DNA of 64,000 bases from the NCBI RefSeq assembly GCF_000959445.1, contig NZ_CP009630.1:1798001-1862000 (forward strand), in the 5' to 3' direction. This document shows positions 9,037 through 18,574 of the stretch, piece by piece; position 1 is the first letter of the stretch; each line of letters opens with the position of its first letter. The position numbers and the translations under genes are program-made. The notes beneath the pieces were generated by a model. The model made no database searches. It saw nothing but the letters and a program-made list of their open reading frames with translations, and was not told the DNA's origin. This DNA comes from Burkholderia vietnamiensis LMG 10929. Its GTDB lineage: Bacteria; Pseudomonadota; Gammaproteobacteria; Burkholderiales; Burkholderiaceae.

Positions 9037-9240
9037 ACCCTGCCTTCAGAAACACAGGGCGGCGCCGTAAACACGACGAGCAAGACACTCAAGCCGTTCG
9101 ACGCGGCCGTTGAATTCACAACCAACCCGACCGTCATGATCGGCGTGTCGCGCAGCAACATGCCCGTCAACATCCGCAATCCGTACCTCGGTCTGTCATT
9201 CATTATCGCGCTGGAAGGCAGCTTCCCGTCGCGCGGCTGA
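9037..9240 (+). pseudogene. Remnant of a phage tail-collar / microcystin-dependent (Mdp) protein gene
   Basis: A frame open only from 9037 to the TGA at 9238-9240 encodes about 67 residues. The last 27 read NMPVNIRNPYLGLSFIIALEG followed by a short tail, a clear match in style to the conserved end of tail-collar/MdpB proteins (NMQPYLGINFIIALQGIFPSRN in typical members). The preceding residues (TQGGAVNTTSK...) also fit the collar region before that end. In-frame stops immediately upstream (9007, 9022, 9034) and the absence of a start show the gene is truncated to its C-terminus. It ends 92 bp before the giant adhesin gene. Confidence 0.6.
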
Positions 9241-9332
9241 TCGCGACCGGGCTTCAATCATCAGGCGGGGCCGGTGCGGCCCCGCAGCCGGCCGCACGGC
9301 ATCTGGCAGGTAGCAGCAGGGAGAGCATCGTC

Positions 9333-12300
9333 ATGAAGATCATCAAGCAGTGGTTCGCGCGCCAGAAGCAAAACGCCAGCCAGCCCGGCCCGCGCATCGC
9401 GGCCTCGCCCCTGTTGCTCGCCCTCGAGCCGCGTGTCGTCTACGACGCATCGGTGGCCGCCGTGGCCGCCCAGCCGCATGCCCACGAGCACGCGCCAGCG
9501 GAAGTCATCCATCGCACCGAGGCGCACATCTACACGCCCACGGGCAGCACATCGAACAATGCCACGGCCAACGCACCGGCGGACAAGCCGCAGGGCAGCG
9601 ACCCGATCTCGCCGTTCGCGCAGAACCGGCAGCAGGCACCATCGACGCAACGGGAAGCGCAACATGCCGCCACGACCGACGGCAGCGCCGCGATGTCGGC
9701 CGCGCAGACCCAGATCGTGTTCATCGACCCGAGCGTCGCGAACTACCAGGTCCTGATCGCCGGTCTGCCCGCCGGTACGCAGTACGTGGTGCTCGACGCG
9801 AAAACCGACGGCCTCGCGCAGATCGCGCAATACCTGCAGGCCCATCGCGGCGTGGAGTCGATCAGCCTGCTCTCGCACGGCAGCGACGGCGCGATCCAGG
9901 TCGGCTCCACCTGGCTCACCAACGGCGATCTGTCCGGCTACAGCACGCAGCTCGCACAGATCGGCGCGGCGATGCACGCCGGCGGCGACTTCCTGATCTA
10001 CGGCTGCGACGTGGCCCAACAGGCCGACGGTCAGGCACTGGTGCAGAAGATCGCCGGCATCACCCACCTGAACGTGGCCGCCTCGATCGACGCGACCGGC
10101 TCGGCCGCGCTCGGCGGCAACTGGACGCTCGAATACCAGGTCGGCAACGTCCACACCGCGCTGAACGAATCGGCCAGCGCCCAGGCGCAGTTCAACGAAC
10201 TGCTCGGCGTGACGACGGAAACCTACGACAGCGCGGCCGCCGACAACTTCGCGGCGATCGGCCTGTCCCAGTTCACGCTCGACGGCCTCGTCTACACGTT
10301 CGACCAGCCCGGCAACACCTACGCCTACAACGCGTCGAACTCGCCGTTCCCGAGCGACATCTCCGTGTCGCCCACCGACGGCGTCCTGGACATCAACGCC
10401 GACGGCGCCTCGACGATGAGCAACGTCACCATCTCGCTCGCCAACGGCCACCAGTTCAGCCTGCAGAGCTTCGACCTCAGCTCGTTCAACGGCGACCTGT
10501 ACATCCAGGCCACCTACGCCAACGGCTCGAAGAGCGCGCTGGTCCAGCTCGCCACGGCCGCGGTGGGCGGCTTCACCGGCACCGTGTCGAGCCAGATACA
10601 GCTCGGCAGCGCCTTCAACAACATCGTCTCGTTCTCGCTGATCGACCAGAACGACTCGGGCAGCTTCGAGCCCACGCTCAACAACCTCGCCTATACCGAC
10701 AACGGCCCGTCGGTGACCACCAGCAGCGGCAGCGCGTCGTGGAGTTCGAGCGACAACGGCGTGGGCGGCACCGCTGTGGCGGTGGACCCCGGCATCACGA
10801 TCTCCGACCCCAGTTCGGCCTCGGCAAGCACCGCCACGGTCCGCATCACCAACGTGCAGAGCGGCGACCAGTTGTCGTTCGTCGCGCAAAACGGCATCAC
10901 CGGCAGCTACAACAGCGCCACCGGCGTCCTGACGCTGACCGGCAGCGGGTCGCCCAGCCTCGCCAGCTGGCAGGCCGCGCTGCAGTCGATCACGTTCTTC
11001 AGCACGCAGGCCTCGCCCAACCTGTCCACCACCACCCGCACGGTGTCGTTCGCGTTCAACGACGGCACCGAGGCGAGCAACGTGGCCACGCGCACCATCA
11101 CCGTCACCTCCGTCGACCAGACGCCGCTCGTGACCGAGGGCGGCGCCACCAGCACCAGCTACTTCGCCGGCTCGGCCGCGGTCGCGGTCGACGCCAACGT
11201 GCACGTCAGCGACGCCGACACGCCGACGCTGACCTCGGGCGCCGTCACGATCGCAAGCGGCTACGCGACCGGCGACACGCTCGCGTTCAACAACTCGAAC
11301 GTGACGCTGTATGGCAACATCATCGGCAGCTACAATGCGACCACGCACGCGCTCACGCTGACGTCGGCCGGCGGCACCGCCACCGTCGCGCAATGGCAGA
11401 ACGCTTTCGACGCCGTCACGTTCGCGAGCGCGACGGGCACGACGGGCGGCACGCGCGACATCACGTTCGCCGTCAGCGACGGCACCAAGACCAGCGCGCT
11501 GCTGCATCACAGCATGGTGGTCACGGCCGGCCCGACGGTCAGCACCGACAGCGGCTCGGCGCAGTTCGTGAGCGGCGACAACACCACCTCGACGCCGGTG
11601 GCGGTCGACCCGGGCATTCTGCTCACCGACGGCAGCAGCACGACGCTGGTCAGCGCGACCGTCGCGATCACCGGCAACTTCCAGGGCAATCACGACCAGC
11701 TGCTGTTCACCGCCAATCCGGCGACGATGGGCAACATCAGCGGCGCGTACGACGGCAGCACGGGCGTGCTGACGCTGACCGCGGCCGGCGGCGCGTCGCT
11801 GCTGCAGTGGCAGAACGCGCTTGCCTCGATCCAGTTCACGAACGACCTGGTGGTGCCTTCGTCCAGCACACGCACGGTCAGCTTCCAGATCAACGACGGC
11901 ACGCTGACCAGCTCGACGGCCACGCGCAACGTGACCGTGACGGCCACCGACCAGACGCCGGTGATCGGCGCCGGCGGCAACACCGTCTCGTTCGTGGCCG
12001 GCGACAACACCGCCTCGACGGCGGTCGCCGTCAACGACGCCATCACCGTCGGCGATCTGGACGGCGGCCCGCTCCAGCAGGCCGTGGTCACCATCACCGG
12101 CCATTACGAGGCGACCGACGTGCTCGCCTTCAACAACAACAGCACCGCGCTGTACGGCAACATCTCGGCCGTGTACGCGAACGGCACGCTGACGCTGACC
12201 TCGTCGGGCAACCAGGCCACGCTCGCACAGTGGCAGAACGCGCTGCGGGCCGTCACCTACGACTCGACGGCCATTACGCCGGGCGCACTCGCGCGCACCG

Positions 12301-15300
12301 TCAGCTTCGCGATCAGCGACGGCACCAAGACCAGCACCGCGGCCACCTCCACCGTGACCGTCGCCGATACCGACCAGACACCGGTGATCGGCGGCTCGTC
12401 GGGGAGCCTCACGTTCACGCAGGGCGACAACGTGCCCAGCACGCCGGTCGTGATCGATTCGGGCATCACGGTGTCCGATCGCGACAACGCCACGCTGACC
12501 CAGGCCAACGTCGTGATCGCGAGCGGTTACGACGCGAACGGCGATACGCTGCTGTTCACCAACGACGGCTCGACGATGGGCAACATCACGGGCGCGTACT
12601 CGAACGGCGTGCTGGCCCTCAGCTCGGCGGGCGGCACCGCCACGCTCGCGCAATGGCAGGCCGCGCTGCGCTCGGTCCGCTTTACCGATTCGGCCGCCAC
12701 GCCGGACGGCACGCAGCGCGTCATCAACTTCGTGATCACGGACGGCACGAAGGTCAGCACCAACTTCCAGCGCACGATCAACGTCGTTCCGACCGACCAG
12801 TCGCCGATCGTCACCGACAGCGGCGGCACCACCACCTTCGTTTCGGGCGACAACGCGCCCTCCGCCCCGGTCGTGGTGGACGCCGGCTTGACGCTGACCG
12901 ACTCCGACTCGGCGACCATGGCGTCGGCCACCGTGGCGATCACCGGCAACTTCCACAGCGGCGAAGACGTGCTCGCGCTCGGCAACGGCGCGTTCGGCGA
13001 CATCCAGGCGCATTTCGACGCCGGCACCGGCACGCTCACGCTGACCTCGGCCGGCGGCTCGACCGCCGCCCAGTGGCAGGCCGCGCTGCGCTCGGTCACC
13101 TACACCGACACGGCCGTGGTGCCGCAGACCGCGAGTCGCACCATCAGCTTCAGCGTCAACGACGGCACCAAGTCCAGCGTCGGCTCGAGCAAGGTGATCG
13201 TGGTGCAGGCGACCCATCAGACGCCGCTGGTCGGCGCCTCGGGCAACAGCCTCGACTACCTGACCGGCCAGGCCGCCACCGCGATCGACAGCGGCATCAC
13301 GCTGACCGACCGGAACGTGAGCGGCTCGACGCTGGTACCGATGTCGATCACGGTACAGATCACCGCGGGTCTGCAAAGCGGCGACACGCTCGGCATCAGC
13401 GTGCCGCCTTCGACGCTGACCAACGGCATGAACGTCAACTACGACGCGGCCAGCGGCACGCTGACGATCAGCTCGACCGGCGGCACCGTCGCGCAATGGC
13501 AGACGGTGCTCGACAGCCTGCAGTTCTCGACCGGCGCCAACGCCGCGCTCGGCACGCGCACCGTCAGCGTCGTCGTCAACGACGGCGTGAAGACCAGCTC
13601 GCCGCTCGACTACAGCGTCAACGTGATCAGCTCGGCGCCGGCGCTGGGCACCTCCAGCACCGGCAGCGCGAGCTTCGTGGCCGGCGACAACGCCAGCGCC
13701 GCGCCGGTGGCGATCGACCCGAACCTGACCGTCGCGGACCCGCTCGGCAACGTAGTCGACGGCGCGGTGATCGCGATCACGGGCAACCTGTATAGCGGCG
13801 AGGACCGGCTGTCGTTCAGCAACGACGGCCTGACGATGGGCAACATCACCGGCAGCTACGATGCGTCGACCGGCATGCTGACGCTGACCTCGGCGAACGG
13901 CTCGGCCACGCTCGCCCAATGGCAGGCCGCGCTGCGCTCGGTGGCCTATAGCGACACGCAGGTCACGCCGAACGACGCGACGCGCACCGTCAGCTTTTCG
14001 CTGAGCGCCGGCTCGCAGTTCAGCAACGCGCTGACGCGCACCATCGTCGTCACGCCGACCGAGCAGACCCCGCTGCTGTCCACCAGCAGCACCGGTAGCG
14101 CCGCGTTCGTGGCCGCCGACAACGCGGCATCCACGCCGGTCGCGATCGACACCGGCATCGCGGTGACCGACCTCGACAATGCGACGCTGGCCGCGGCCAC
14201 CGTGCAGATCGGCGCGGGCTTCCACGCCGGGCAGGACGTGCTCGCGTTCACCAACGACCGCGCCACGATGGGCAACATCACCGCCGCCTACGACGCCGCG
14301 CACGGCACGCTCACGCTCGTCTCGTCGGGCGGCACCGCCACGCTAGCGCAATGGCAGGCCGCGCTGCGCTCGGTCACCTACACCGACACGGCCGTCACGC
14401 CCGACACGGCCACCCGCACCATCGGCTTCGCGGTCAGCGACGGCGCCAAGACCAGCGTCGCCATCACGCGCGACGTGACCGTCGCCACCACCGACCAGAC
14501 GCCGACGCTCTCCACCACCAGCAGCGGCCCGGCCGCGTTCGTGGCGGGCGACAACGCCGCATCCGTACCGGTGACGATCGACGGCAGCCTCACGCTGAGC
14601 GACCTCGACAACGCCACGCTGGCCTCGGCCACCGTGCAGATCGGCGCGGGCTTCCACGCCGGCGAGGACGTGCTCGCGTTCAGCAACGACGGCACGATGG
14701 GCAACATCACGGCGAGCTTCGACGCCGCGCACGGCACGCTCACCCTCGTCTCCGCGGGCGGCACCGCCACGCTCGCGCAATGGCAGGCCGCGCTGCGCTC
14801 GGTCACCTACACCGACACGGCCGTCACGCCCGACGCGACCACCCGCAGCATCGGCTTCACCATCAACGACGCCGTCAAGACGAGCGCCGCGCTGGAGCGC
14901 AGCGTGTCGGTCACGGCGACGCACCAGACGCCACTGCTCGGCGTGGACGGCACGCAACTGAGCTATACGGCGGGCGGCCGCGTCACCGTCCCGGTGTCGA
15001 TCGGCACCGGCATCACGCTGACCGATCTGAACGCCACGGCGCCCACCACCGCCACGATCGCCCTCAGCGGCGCCTTCGACGCCCAGCACGACGTGCTGAG
15101 CTTCGCGGCAGGCGCGGCCACCGGCGACATCGCCGCGAGCTTCGACGCCGCGCACGGCACGCTCACGCTGCACTCGGCCAGCGGCAACGCCACCGTGGCG
15201 CAATGGCAGGCCGCGCTCACCGCGGTCGGCTATCTCCATACGCAGGCCGAGCACACCGGCAGCACGCGCACGCTGGTGTTCACGGTCGGCGACGGCGTCA

Positions 15301-16154
15301 AGACCAGCGCGCCGCTCACGCGCACGCTGACCATCGTCGGCACGGCGCAGCCGGTCGGCACGCCGATCCTGCCGCAATGGGTGCTGCCGCACGACCAGAA
15401 CGGTCAACCCGACCGCGAGCAAACCGGCGCCATGCCGATCGGCCTGCCGCACGCCGCGCCGCTGCTTGCCGACGACAGCCTCGGCCAGTCCGACGGCGTA
15501 TCGAGTCCGCTGATCGTGCTCGATGCATTCGGCGCGACCAGCCAGCGGGACGTCGGTTCGATCGGCACGCGCGACACCTTCACCTTCGCGAGCCACGGTG
15601 CGCGCGAGCGTTCGCTCGGCGACACGCACGTGCGGCCGCTCGATTCGCTGGTACCGGCCGGGATCGAAGGCGCGACGCCGGCTGCTCATCCGCTGGCGCC
15701 GATCGACGTGCATCCGCTGCATCGTGCCGGCCAGGATTTCGCGGTGAACGTGCGGACGCTGGTGCAGACGCCCGCCACCCGCGACGCGCAGGCGCCGGGC
15801 GCCGACGACGCGGCCGTCACCGCCGTCACGCTCGCCAACGGCGCGCCGCTGCCGGCGTGGCTGCACTACGACGCGCAATCGGGCGTACTCAGCGGCAAGC
15901 CGCCCGGCGGCGTGCACGACGTTCGGGTCACGCTCGTGCTGCGCGATGCCGCCGGCAACCTCGTGCGCCGCGAGGTGACGATGCGCTTCGACGCCCACGG
16001 CAACGCCGCCGGCAAGCCCGCCGAACACGGCAAGGGCAACGGCCACGCCGTCGCGCCGCACGCGCAGGCCGCGCCCCTCGCCAAGCCCTCGCTCGCCGCC
16101 CAGTTCGCCAATGCGCTGGCCACCCTGCACGTCACCGGGGAGCGCCGCTCATGA
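9333..16154 (+). CDS. Giant repeat adhesin-like protein with LEPR motif and DUF4347
   Basis: A 2273-residue predicted surface or secreted protein. Layout: basic N-terminus; a LEPR-type motif (LLLALEPRVVYDAS, residues ~27-40); a DUF4347 domain (~129-270, from IVFIDPSVANYQ to NWTLEYQVG); a beta-rich linker domain (~280-455); eleven Ig/cadherin-like repeats of about 140 residues (457 to ~2005), each opening like DQTPVIG...GDN and closing like TRTISF..NDGTKTS; then a ~270-residue tail with a putative Ig segment (LPAWLHYDAQSGVLSGKPPGG). There is no Sec signal peptide of normal form and no RTX nonapeptide block. The RBS is AGGGAG. The stop overlaps the next gene's start (ATGA), so it is co-expressed with its presumed exporter. 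DUF4347/LEPR proteins are known as large repetitive envelope proteins; adhesion or biofilm function is inference. Confidence 0.85.
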   Translation: MKIIKQWFARQKQNASQPGPRIAASPLLLALEPRVVYDASVAAVAAQPHAHEHAPAEVIHRTEAHIYTPTGSTSNNATANAPADKPQGSDPISPFAQNRQQAPSTQREAQHAATTDGSAAMSAAQTQIVFIDPSVANYQVLIAGLPAGTQYVVLDAKTDGLAQIAQYLQAHRGVESISLLSHGSDGAIQVGSTWLTNGDLSGYSTQLAQIGAAMHAGGDFLIYGCDVAQQADGQALVQKIAGITHLNVAASIDATGSAALGGNWTLEYQVGNVHTALNESASAQAQFNELLGVTTETYDSAAADNFAAIGLSQFTLDGLVYTFDQPGNTYAYNASNSPFPSDISVSPTDGVLDINADGASTMSNVTISLANGHQFSLQSFDLSSFNGDLYIQATYANGSKSALVQLATAAVGGFTGTVSSQIQLGSAFNNIVSFSLIDQNDSGSFEPTLNNLAYTDNGPSVTTSSGSASWSSSDNGVGGTAVAVDPGITISDPSSASASTATVRITNVQSGDQLSFVAQNGITGSYNSATGVLTLTGSGSPSLASWQAALQSITFFSTQASPNLSTTTRTVSFAFNDGTEASNVATRTITVTSVDQTPLVTEGGATSTSYFAGSAAVAVDANVHVSDADTPTLTSGAVTIASGYATGDTLAFNNSNVTLYGNIIGSYNATTHALTLTSAGGTATVAQWQNAFDAVTFASATGTTGGTRDITFAVSDGTKTSALLHHSMVVTAGPTVSTDSGSAQFVSGDNTTSTPVAVDPGILLTDGSSTTLVSATVAITGNFQGNHDQLLFTANPATMGNISGAYDGSTGVLTLTAAGGASLLQWQNALASIQFTNDLVVPSSSTRTVSFQINDGTLTSSTATRNVTVTATDQTPVIGAGGNTVSFVAGDNTASTAVAVNDAITVGDLDGGPLQQAVVTITGHYEATDVLAFNNNSTALYGNISAVYANGTLTLTSSGNQATLAQWQNALRAVTYDSTAITPGALARTVSFAISDGTKTSTAATSTVTVADTDQTPVIGGSSGSLTFTQGDNVPSTPVVIDSGITVSDRDNATLTQANVVIASGYDANGDTLLFTNDGSTMGNITGAYSNGVLALSSAGGTATLAQWQAALRSVRFTDSAATPDGTQRVINFVITDGTKVSTNFQRTINVVPTDQSPIVTDSGGTTTFVSGDNAPSAPVVVDAGLTLTDSDSATMASATVAITGNFHSGEDVLALGNGAFGDIQAHFDAGTGTLTLTSAGGSTAAQWQAALRSVTYTDTAVVPQTASRTISFSVNDGTKSSVGSSKVIVVQATHQTPLVGASGNSLDYLTGQAATAIDSGITLTDRNVSGSTLVPMSITVQITAGLQSGDTLGISVPPSTLTNGMNVNYDAASGTLTISSTGGTVAQWQTVLDSLQFSTGANAALGTRTVSVVVNDGVKTSSPLDYSVNVISSAPALGTSSTGSASFVAGDNASAAPVAIDPNLTVADPLGNVVDGAVIAITGNLYSGEDRLSFSNDGLTMGNITGSYDASTGMLTLTSANGSATLAQWQAALRSVAYSDTQVTPNDATRTVSFSLSAGSQFSNALTRTIVVTPTEQTPLLSTSSTGSAAFVAADNAASTPVAIDTGIAVTDLDNATLAAATVQIGAGFHAGQDVLAFTNDRATMGNITAAYDAAHGTLTLVSSGGTATLAQWQAALRSVTYTDTAVTPDTATRTIGFAVSDGAKTSVAITRDVTVATTDQTPTLSTTSSGPAAFVAGDNAASVPVTIDGSLTLSDLDNATLASATVQIGAGFHAGEDVLAFSNDGTMGNITASFDAAHGTLTLVSAGGTATLAQWQAALRSVTYTDTAVTPDATTRSIGFTINDAVKTSAALERSVSVTATHQTPLLGVDGTQLSYTAGGRVTVPVSIGTGITLTDLNATAPTTATIALSGAFDAQHDVLSFAAGAATGDIAASFDAAHGTLTLHSASGNATVAQWQAALTAVGYLHTQAEHTGSTRTLVFTVGDGVKTSAPLTRTLTIVGTAQPVGTPILPQWVLPHDQNGQPDREQTGAMPIGLPHAAPLLADDSLGQSDGVSSPLIVLDAFGATSQRDVGSIGTRDTFTFASHGARERSLGDTHVRPLDSLVPAGIEGATPAAHPLAPIDVHPLHRAGQDFAVNVRTLVQTPATRDAQAPGADDAAVTAVTLANGAPLPAWLHYDAQSGVLSGKPPGGVHDVRVTLVLRDAAGNLVRREVTMRFDAHGNAAGKPAEHGKGNGHAVAPHAQAAPLAKPSLAAQFANALATLHVTGERRS
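10702..15345 (+). repeat. Eleven tandem ~420-bp repeats in the adhesin gene
   Basis: Repeat units begin near 10702, 11113, 11527, 11950, 12371, 12798, 13214, 13635, 14062, 14489 and 14921. Each encodes one Ig-like module of about 137-144 residues containing an AQWQAAL segment. Units 9 and 10 (14062-14920) are the most alike, including long shared DNA stretches around CAATGGCAGGCCGCGCTGCG, which suggests recent duplication. Units 2, 7 and 11 are the most diverged. Confidence 0.85.
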
Positions 16155-17800
16155 CCTTCGCTTTCGCCCGTTCATTCGCCCATTTTTCCAAGAGACCCCT
16201 CGACTTGAAAAACAAGACGCTCCGGGGACGCGCACCGCGTCCCGCATTGCTCGCGGCCGCCGTGGCCGTCGTCTGGCTGTCCGGCTGCGCCATCAAGCCT
16301 GTACCGTTCACGGATGCCGAGCGCGCCGCCACCGCCCACACCGACCGCACGGCGATGTTCGCCGACCAGCAGCCGGTGACCGGTCCGATCACGCTCGACG
16401 AGGCCATGGCGCGCGCCGTGCGCTACAACCTCGACCATCGCCTGAAGATGATGGAAGAGGCGCTCGCCCAGCGCCAGCTCGACCTGTCGAACTTCGACCT
16501 GCTGCCCAAGCTGACGGCCGCAGCCGGTTACGCCAACCGCAACCACGAGCTCGCTTCGTCGTCGGAAGGTCTCTACACGCACGACCAGTCGCTGATTCCG
16601 TCGTACTCCACCGACAAGAACAGCCGCACCGCCGACCTGAACCTGTCCTGGAACATCCTCGACTTCGGCGTGAGCTACTTCGAGGCCAAGGAACAGTCCG
16701 ACCGCGTGCTGGTGCTCGAGCAGCGCCGCCGCAAGGTCGTGCAGCTGATGATGCAGCAGGTGCGCGAGGCCTACTGGCAAGCGGTGGGCGCGCAGCGCCT
16801 GCGCGATCGCATCGAGCCGCTGCTGACCCAGGCGCGGTCGGCGCTCGACGATTCGCGCCGCACCCAGGCGCAGGGCCTGCGCTCGCCGCTCGACACGCTG
16901 AACTACCAGCGCTCGCTGCTCGATCTGATGCGCCAGCTCGAGGCCGTGCGCGACCAGCTCGAGGAAGCCAAGCCGCGCCTCGCCTCGCTGATGAATCTCG
17001 AGCCGGGCAAGGACTTCACGCTGGCCGCGAGCAGCGACTTCAAGGTGCCGGCCTTCGACATGGCCATGCCGAACATGGAAGACATGGCGCTGCAACGCCG
17101 CCCCGAGCTGGTGGAAGCGAGCTACAACGAGCGCATCAGCGTGAACGAGACGCACAAGGCGATGGCCAAGCTGCTGCCCGGCATCGAGTTCAGCCTCGGC
17201 GCGCACTTCGACAGCAACAGCTTCCTGGTGTACAACGCCTGGCGCACGGCCGGCATCAGCGTGAGCTGGAACCTGCTGAACCTGCTGAACGCGCGCAACA
17301 TCCGCGGCACCGCGCAGGCGCAGCTCGACGTGGCCAAGATGCAGCGCATGGCGCTGAGCATGGCGGTGCTCACGCAGGTGCACGTGGCGCGCAGCGAGCT
17401 CGCGGCGAAGACGCGCCAGTTCGACCTGTTCAAGCAGATGAACGACGTGGACGGCCAGATCCTGCGGCATACGCACAACGCCACGGAAGCGAACGCGCAG
17501 GGCAAGCTCGAGGAAATCCGCATCGCCACGCAGGCGATGATGTCGGAGCTGCGCCTGTACCAGAGCTACGGCGAACTCGAAAGCGCCTATGGCCAGATGC
17601 TCGCCACGCTGGGCCTCGACCCGATGAGCGACAAGCCCACCGGCTACGACCTCGCCGCGATTCGCAGCGCGATCACCGCCTCGCAGCAGCACTGGGACGC
17701 GCTCGCCGAGGGCGGCGACCCGGCCGCCGTGGCCCCCGCCCAACCCGGCCCGACGCTGGCCGCGGCCGCCTCGCGCGATGCAGGAGCTGTGCAGAAATGA
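16151..17800 (+). CDS. TolC-family outer-membrane channel lipoprotein
   Basis: A 549-residue TolC/OEP-type protein. The N-terminus holds a hydrophobic segment ending in a lipobox (WLSGC, Cys46), so the mature protein is probably lipid-anchored in the outer membrane. The ATG at 16151 gives a long pre-signal; a TTG at 16205 would give a more typical signal peptide. After this come two OEP-like halves with long amphipathic helices (LDEAMARAVRYNLDHRLKM, QRSLLDLMRQLEAV, then MALSMAVLTQVHVAR). Its start overlaps the adhesin stop and its stop overlaps the adaptor start (both ATGA), so translation is coupled. It should form the outer-membrane exit duct for the adhesin. Confidence 0.85.
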   Translation: MTFAFARSFAHFSKRPLDLKNKTLRGRAPRPALLAAAVAVVWLSGCAIKPVPFTDAERAATAHTDRTAMFADQQPVTGPITLDEAMARAVRYNLDHRLKMMEEALAQRQLDLSNFDLLPKLTAAAGYANRNHELASSSEGLYTHDQSLIPSYSTDKNSRTADLNLSWNILDFGVSYFEAKEQSDRVLVLEQRRRKVVQLMMQQVREAYWQAVGAQRLRDRIEPLLTQARSALDDSRRTQAQGLRSPLDTLNYQRSLLDLMRQLEAVRDQLEEAKPRLASLMNLEPGKDFTLAASSDFKVPAFDMAMPNMEDMALQRRPELVEASYNERISVNETHKAMAKLLPGIEFSLGAHFDSNSFLVYNAWRTAGISVSWNLLNLLNARNIRGTAQAQLDVAKMQRMALSMAVLTQVHVARSELAAKTRQFDLFKQMNDVDGQILRHTHNATEANAQGKLEEIRIATQAMMSELRLYQSYGELESAYGQMLATLGLDPMSDKPTGYDLAAIRSAITASQQHWDALAEGGDPAAVAPAQPGPTLAAAASRDAGAVQK

Positions 17801-18570
17801 AGCCGTTCAAGCACTACCGGGCAGCCGGCGCGATCGCGCTGCTCGTCGCCTCGCGCCTGGTCCTGGCGGCGCCCCCGGCGCCGCCGCCGGGCGCGCCGGC
17901 CGTCGACAATCCCGATTCGAGGATCCGCATCCAGCTCGTGTCGCGCGATCAGGTGGACATCTCGAGCGAAGTGGCGGCCAAGATCGCCTCCCTGCCGTTC
18001 CGCGACGGCGATTCGTTCCGCGCCGGGCAGACGCTCGTCACGCTCGACTGCTCGCTGTACAACGCGCAGCTGCGCAAGGCGCAGGCCGACGCGGACGGCG
18101 CCCGCGACCTGCTCGACACCAACCGCAAGCTCCTCGCGCTGCATTCGATCGGCGCGCTCGAGGTGCAGCAGGCGCAGGCCAAGCAGAAGGCCAGCGCGGC
18201 CGAGGTGGCCTATATGTCGGCCACCGTCCGCAAGTGCGCGATCGCCGCGCCGTTCGACGGCCGCGTGTCCAGGCGCAGCGCCTCGCCGCAGCAGTTCGCC
18301 GAACCGGGCAAGCCGCTGCTCACCGTGGTGGACACCAGCCACCTCGAGCTGAAGATGATCGTGCCGTCGAAATGGCTCGCCTGGCTGCGTCCGGGCCACG
18401 CGCTGAGCGTGCAGGTGGACGAAGTCGGCAAGACCTACCCGGCCAAGGTGGCGCGGATCGGCGCGCGCGTCGACCCCGTCACGCAGACGGTGGACGTGAC
18501 GGCGGCGTTGAATGCCGGCGCGCCCGAGCTGCTGCCTGGCATGAGCGGGTGGGCGACTTTCGCGCGGTGA
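17797..18570 (+). CDS. HlyD/RND-type periplasmic adaptor (membrane fusion protein)
   Basis: A 257-residue periplasmic adaptor with an N-terminal signal segment (AIALLVASRLVLAAPP), lipoyl-like half-motifs (SSEVAAKIASLPFRDGDSF and CAIAAPFDGRVSRRSA), a short coiled-coil hairpin between them (~95-145) and a beta-barrel domain. It is shorter than RND adaptors (~370 residues) because the membrane-proximal domain is largely absent. Such proteins bridge inner-membrane transporters to TolC. Here no pump is encoded beside it; the only inner-membrane partners are the two downstream adaptor fusions. It overlaps tolC by 4 bp and precedes the next gene by 4 bp. Confidence 0.82.
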   Translation: MKPFKHYRAAGAIALLVASRLVLAAPPAPPPGAPAVDNPDSRIRIQLVSRDQVDISSEVAAKIASLPFRDGDSFRAGQTLVTLDCSLYNAQLRKAQADADGARDLLDTNRKLLALHSIGALEVQQAQAKQKASAAEVAYMSATVRKCAIAAPFDGRVSRRSASPQQFAEPGKPLLTVVDTSHLELKMIVPSKWLAWLRPGHALSVQVDEVGKTYPAKVARIGARVDPVTQTVDVTAALNAGAPELLPGMSGWATFAR

Positions 18571-18574
18571 TGCA

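Noticed and set aside
9261..14303. A 1680-codon open frame on the minus strand across the adhesin gene
   Set aside because: It is the mirror of the repeat-rich, GC-rich adhesin. Its product is Arg/Gly/Val-rich with repeated RGLPLRERG-type noise and no domain; the plus frame has clear domains and translational coupling.
14343..16130. A 595-codon minus-strand frame and the plus frame extending from 14351 ahead of the TolC-like gene
   Set aside because: Both lie over the adhesin's coding frame and show only Arg/Ala-rich composition. The TolC-like protein begins with its signal segment at 16151.
9333..16154. RTX toxin or classical type I secretion substrate
   Set aside because: No GGxGxDxxx nonapeptides are found and the tail lacks a recognisable C-terminal type I signal; the repeats are Ig-like.
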